From JBAYHN01 sp041666125 (GTDB lineage: Bacteria > Patescibacteriota > Gracilibacteria > UBA1369 > UM-FILTER-53-11), in assembly GCA_041666125.1 (NCBI GenBank), contig JBAYHN010000031.1, positions 1-14,557 of the forward strand: 14,557 bases of DNA, in the 5' to 3' direction. This document shows, in pieces, positions 12,842 through 14,557 of the stretch. The notes beneath the pieces are model-generated. The model was given only the letters and a program-made list of their open reading frames with translations. It was not told where the DNA came from and ran no database searches. The position numbers were made by a program, and so were the translations under genes. Every line of letters begins with the position of its first letter. Position 1 is the first letter of the stretch.

Positions 12842-14077
12842 TTAATGCCCGGCGGCCGTGACTTTCCAATTGTCTATTACTCGCTCCCCGTCTACAACAT
12901 ATATTCCCCCGCAATCGCCTGCTAGATTTGTAACCGGGCAAGCGTGTTGAACGAGAACTCGTATCTTTCCACCTACTACTGCGATTGGCTGATCTAACAT
13001 ACTTCTCGGCACCATCATTTTTCCATGTTCTTCCGATAAGGCAGTAACATTCACCCCATCTAAAAGATCTTCCCCCCTAATATCTTCATACACGGCTCCA
13101 TATATGCTCGCACCCGTAAGACCATGCGGTTTTGAATCGCTGGAAGTTGTTTTTGAACCAGCATCAGTAATAATTAAACCTCTTTCGCGATAACCTTTCT
13201 TGCCTGGTACTTTTTCTCTAAAAACTCTTTTATCAACAACCGTTGCCAGAACAGTAAGCGCGCATTCATTCGGCTTCGCCACCCCTAGTCCCACTTGAAG
13301 GTTATCCATAAAAGCATAATTGCCAGGATGAACTTGAGTAATGGATGATCCTCCCTCTTGATTATTCCTGAAAAAATTAACAGTCGGAGTGGAACCAAGA
13401 CCAATTTCCCTAAGCGTTACCCCGGCTTCCAGCCTACATCTCTCCGCAAACCTAATCATTTGATCACGCTCACCTCTAGCTATTCTCCTAACTTTTACAG
13501 GACTATTCTTTTTATAAACGTGTCCAGCATGAGTAGATATCCCAACCAGCTTTTCCTTAAAAATATCTGCCAAATGCATAATTGTCTGCATTGATTCATC
13601 TCCTCGCGGACTTATTCCCTCGCGATGCAAGCCGGTATCTACTGCAAGATAAATTTCCGGCATACCGGACTCCGAACCCTTAAAATGTCTGTACACTATC
13701 TCTCCCCCAAAGTCGTTTGCAACCAAAAGGCCAACCTGTGCCCCGTGCCTTTGAATCAACCGCTCAATCTTTTGAAGCGCACGAGGATTAACATGCGGAT
13801 AGGCAATTAAAACATTATTAAATGGAGCCTCGCCACTATGAGTATCCATAACAGTTTCTGCCTCTTTTAAAGTCGCGGCAACAAAACCCTTTGCTCCATG
13901 ACTTGCCTGCATTTCCCAAATCTGTGGAGTTTTTGTACTTTTTACATGCGGCATCAAAGCAACGCCCTCCCTATCTGCGATATCTTGAAATCTACCAATA
14001 TTGCTCTCTAGCCTATTTACATCCAAAAGTACCGCCGGTGTTTCCAAATCCTGAATTCTTTGAACTTCGTTTGACAT
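12842..14077 (-). CDS. D-threonine aldolase / D-serine dehydratase-like PLP enzyme (alanine racemase fold)
   Basis: A 411-residue fold-type III PLP enzyme. The N-terminal TIM-barrel part starts LETPAVLLDVNRLESNI and carries MPHVKSTKT, where Lys46 is the probable PLP Schiff-base lysine (compare PHxKTHK in D-threonine aldolases). Further marks are YLAVDTGLHREG, STHAGHVYK, EIGLGSTPT (phosphate binding) and QVHPGNYAFMDN. The C-terminal beta domain ends VQHACPVTNLAGDCGGIYVVDGERVIDNW, where the HxC pair (His378, Cys380) matches the metal site of D-threonine aldolase and eukaryotic-type D-serine dehydratase. The substrate cannot be decided. I prefer ATG 14077 to the upstream GTG 14095 because a TGn-TAACAT box lies 8 bases upstream of the ATG. 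It interrupts the hrcA-grpE/dnaK order on the opposite strand. Confidence 0.88.
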   Translation of the reverse strand: MSNEVQRIQDLETPAVLLDVNRLESNIGRFQDIADREGVALMPHVKSTKTPQIWEMQASHGAKGFVAATLKEAETVMDTHSGEAPFNNVLIAYPHVNPRALQKIERLIQRHGAQVGLLVANDFGGEIVYRHFKGSESGMPEIYLAVDTGLHREGISPRGDESMQTIMHLADIFKEKLVGISTHAGHVYKKNSPVKVRRIARGERDQMIRFAERCRLEAGVTLREIGLGSTPTVNFFRNNQEGGSSITQVHPGNYAFMDNLQVGLGVAKPNECALTVLATVVDKRVFREKVPGKKGYRERGLIITDAGSKTTSSDSKPHGLTGASIYGAVYEDIRGEDLLDGVNVTALSEEHGKMMVPRSMLDQPIAVVGGKIRVLVQHACPVTNLAGDCGGIYVVDGERVIDNWKVTAAGH

Positions 14078-14085
14078 AGTCTGGG

Positions 14086-14114
14086 ATGTTAGCACCGACT
14101 GACAGCTCCAACAA
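14086..14114 (-). promoter_or_regulatory. Possible promoter of the D-threonine aldolase-like gene
   Basis: On the minus strand TTGTTG (14114-14109), a 17-base spacer and TAACAT (14091-14086) preceded by TGC (extended -10). The predicted start falls at about 14077-14079, directly on the ATG, so the mRNA would be leaderless. The hexamers are only moderate matches. Confidence 0.45.
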
Positions 14115-14183
14115 GCGAGTTGTGTTGTTAAAAACCGCTGAATCGGTTAAACAAGCCATTTTATATCAAGGTTTAAAATACAC

Positions 14184-14212
14184 TTGACCTTGGTAGATTG
14201 GCACTCTAAAAT
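14184..14212 (+). promoter_or_regulatory. dnaK promoter (TTGACC-17-TAAAAT)
   Basis: TTGACC (14184-14189), a 17-base spacer and TAAAAT (14207-14212). The predicted start near 14219 gives a leader of about 29 bases with no Shine-Dalgarno sequence. The -10 box lies inside the spacer of the CIRCE operator. Confidence 0.75.
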
Positions 14213-14224
14213 AGTGAGTGCTAA
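14198..14224 (+). promoter_or_regulatory. CIRCE operator of dnaK
   Basis: TTGGCACTC (14198-14206), 9 bases, GAGTGCTAA (14216-14224): 17 of 18 match the consensus CIRCE. It wraps the -10 box and the predicted start, so HrcA binding would shut off dnaK. With the repressor gene nearby, HrcA control of dnaK is well supported. Confidence 0.93.
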
Positions 14225-14247
14225 TTAATCTTTAAACTTTATAATTT

Positions 14248-14557
14248 ATGTCTAAAATCATTGGAATTGATCTTGGTACAACAAATTCATGCGTGGCTGT
14301 AATGATGGGTTCGGAGCCGGTTGTTATTCCAAATACAGAGGGTGGAAGAACAACTCCGTCTGTGGTTTCTTTTAAGGGAGAAGAGCGCATTGTTGGAGTG
14401 ACCGCAAAGCGCCAATCCATTATAAATCCGGAAAATACGGTTTATTCCGCCAAGCGTTTTATTGGCCGCCAGTATGAAGAGTGCCAAGACACGGCCAAAC
14501 GCATGCCTTTTAAAGTTATAAAAGGTCGCAAAGGCGAAGTGGATTTTGAAATTGATA
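14248..14557 (+). CDS. dnaK: Chaperone DnaK (Hsp70), N-terminal part, runs off the window
   Basis: DnaK is the ATP-driven Hsp70 chaperone that binds unfolded segments and works with GrpE and DnaJ. The first 103 codons are present and the frame is open at the window end. The product begins MSKIIGIDLGTTNSCVAVM, the phosphate-1 motif of the actin-like ATPase. Then come EPVVIPNTEGGRTTPSVVSF, ERIVGVTAKRQSIINPENTVYSAKRFIGR and the start of the FKVIKGRKGEVDFEI segment. All match Hsp70 closely. The ATG lies 23 bases after the CIRCE operator. Stop position and downstream partner (dnaJ?) are outside the window. Confidence 0.97.
   Translation, partial: MSKIIGIDLGTTNSCVAVMMGSEPVVIPNTEGGRTTPSVVSFKGEERIVGVTAKRQSIINPENTVYSAKRFIGRQYEECQDTAKRMPFKVIKGRKGEVDFEID

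Noticed and set aside
14134..14149. AACCG/CGGTT stem upstream of dnaK
   Set aside because: Five pairs with a six-base loop and no T-run; expected by chance in a window of this size.
1..14557. CRISPR array, transposase, prophage or tRNA genes
   Set aside because: No regularly spaced repeats, transposase or integrase motifs, phage proteins or tRNA T-loop/acceptor patterns were seen.

Overview
The window is AT-rich and densely packed. It uses the standard bacterial code: TGG encodes Trp, and TAA, TAG and TGA all end genes. The gene content suggests a small-genome bacterium, most likely of the Candidate Phyla Radiation (Patescibacteria, Parcubacteria-like). Reasons are a short HrcA, a FecR/DUF5667 protein beside an ECF sigma factor, a membrane-fused spermidine-synthase-like protein, a compact sugar-phosphate gene pair, a split cell-wall cluster, and a near absence of Shine-Dalgarno sequences. 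The lineage is inferred from gene content and recalled family features; no search was run.

Layout. 1-334 (+): end of mraY. 282-3198 (-): ECF sigma factor followed by its probable membrane partner (FecR plus two DUF5667-like repeats), whose 3' end overlaps mraY tail to tail. 3262-4746 (-): fused membrane/spermidine-synthase-like protein. 4866-4904: terminator-like hairpin. 4956-6907 (-): class II aldolase followed by an FBPase/SBPase-like phosphatase. 6908-7075: divergent control region with hairpins. 7076-7825 (+): unrecognised gene with an in-frame TAA at 7601. 7859-7973 (-): candidate structured RNA. 7989-9358 (-): rsmH and a putative ftsL, with a strong hairpin between them. 9359-9804: intergenic region with the rsmH promoter/operator, a possible small ORF and a 139-bp element bounded by 23-bp perfect inverted repeats. 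9805-10377 (-): tsaC/Sua5. 10518-11519 (+): gap (GAPDH). 11579-12833 (+): hrcA-grpE. 12842-14077 (-): D-threonine aldolase-like PLP enzyme. 14248-end (+): start of dnaK.

How the genes fit together. Aldolase, phosphatase and GAPDH form a central sugar-phosphate module that can work in the gluconeogenic or sedoheptulose direction. hrcA, grpE and dnaK form a CIRCE-controlled heat-shock module split by an oppositely oriented PLP-enzyme gene. A CIRCE-like site sits at both hrcA and dnaK. MraY, RsmH and the FtsL-like protein are wall/division genes. The sigma/FecR pair looks like an envelope-signalling switch.

The most unusual signals are the interrupted gene at 7076-7825, the candidate RNA at 7859-7973 (strand supported by a G-U pair, a U-rich tail and a promoter), the 139-bp inverted-repeat element, and the repeated placement of -10-like hexamers just before start codons, which suggests widespread leaderless mRNAs.
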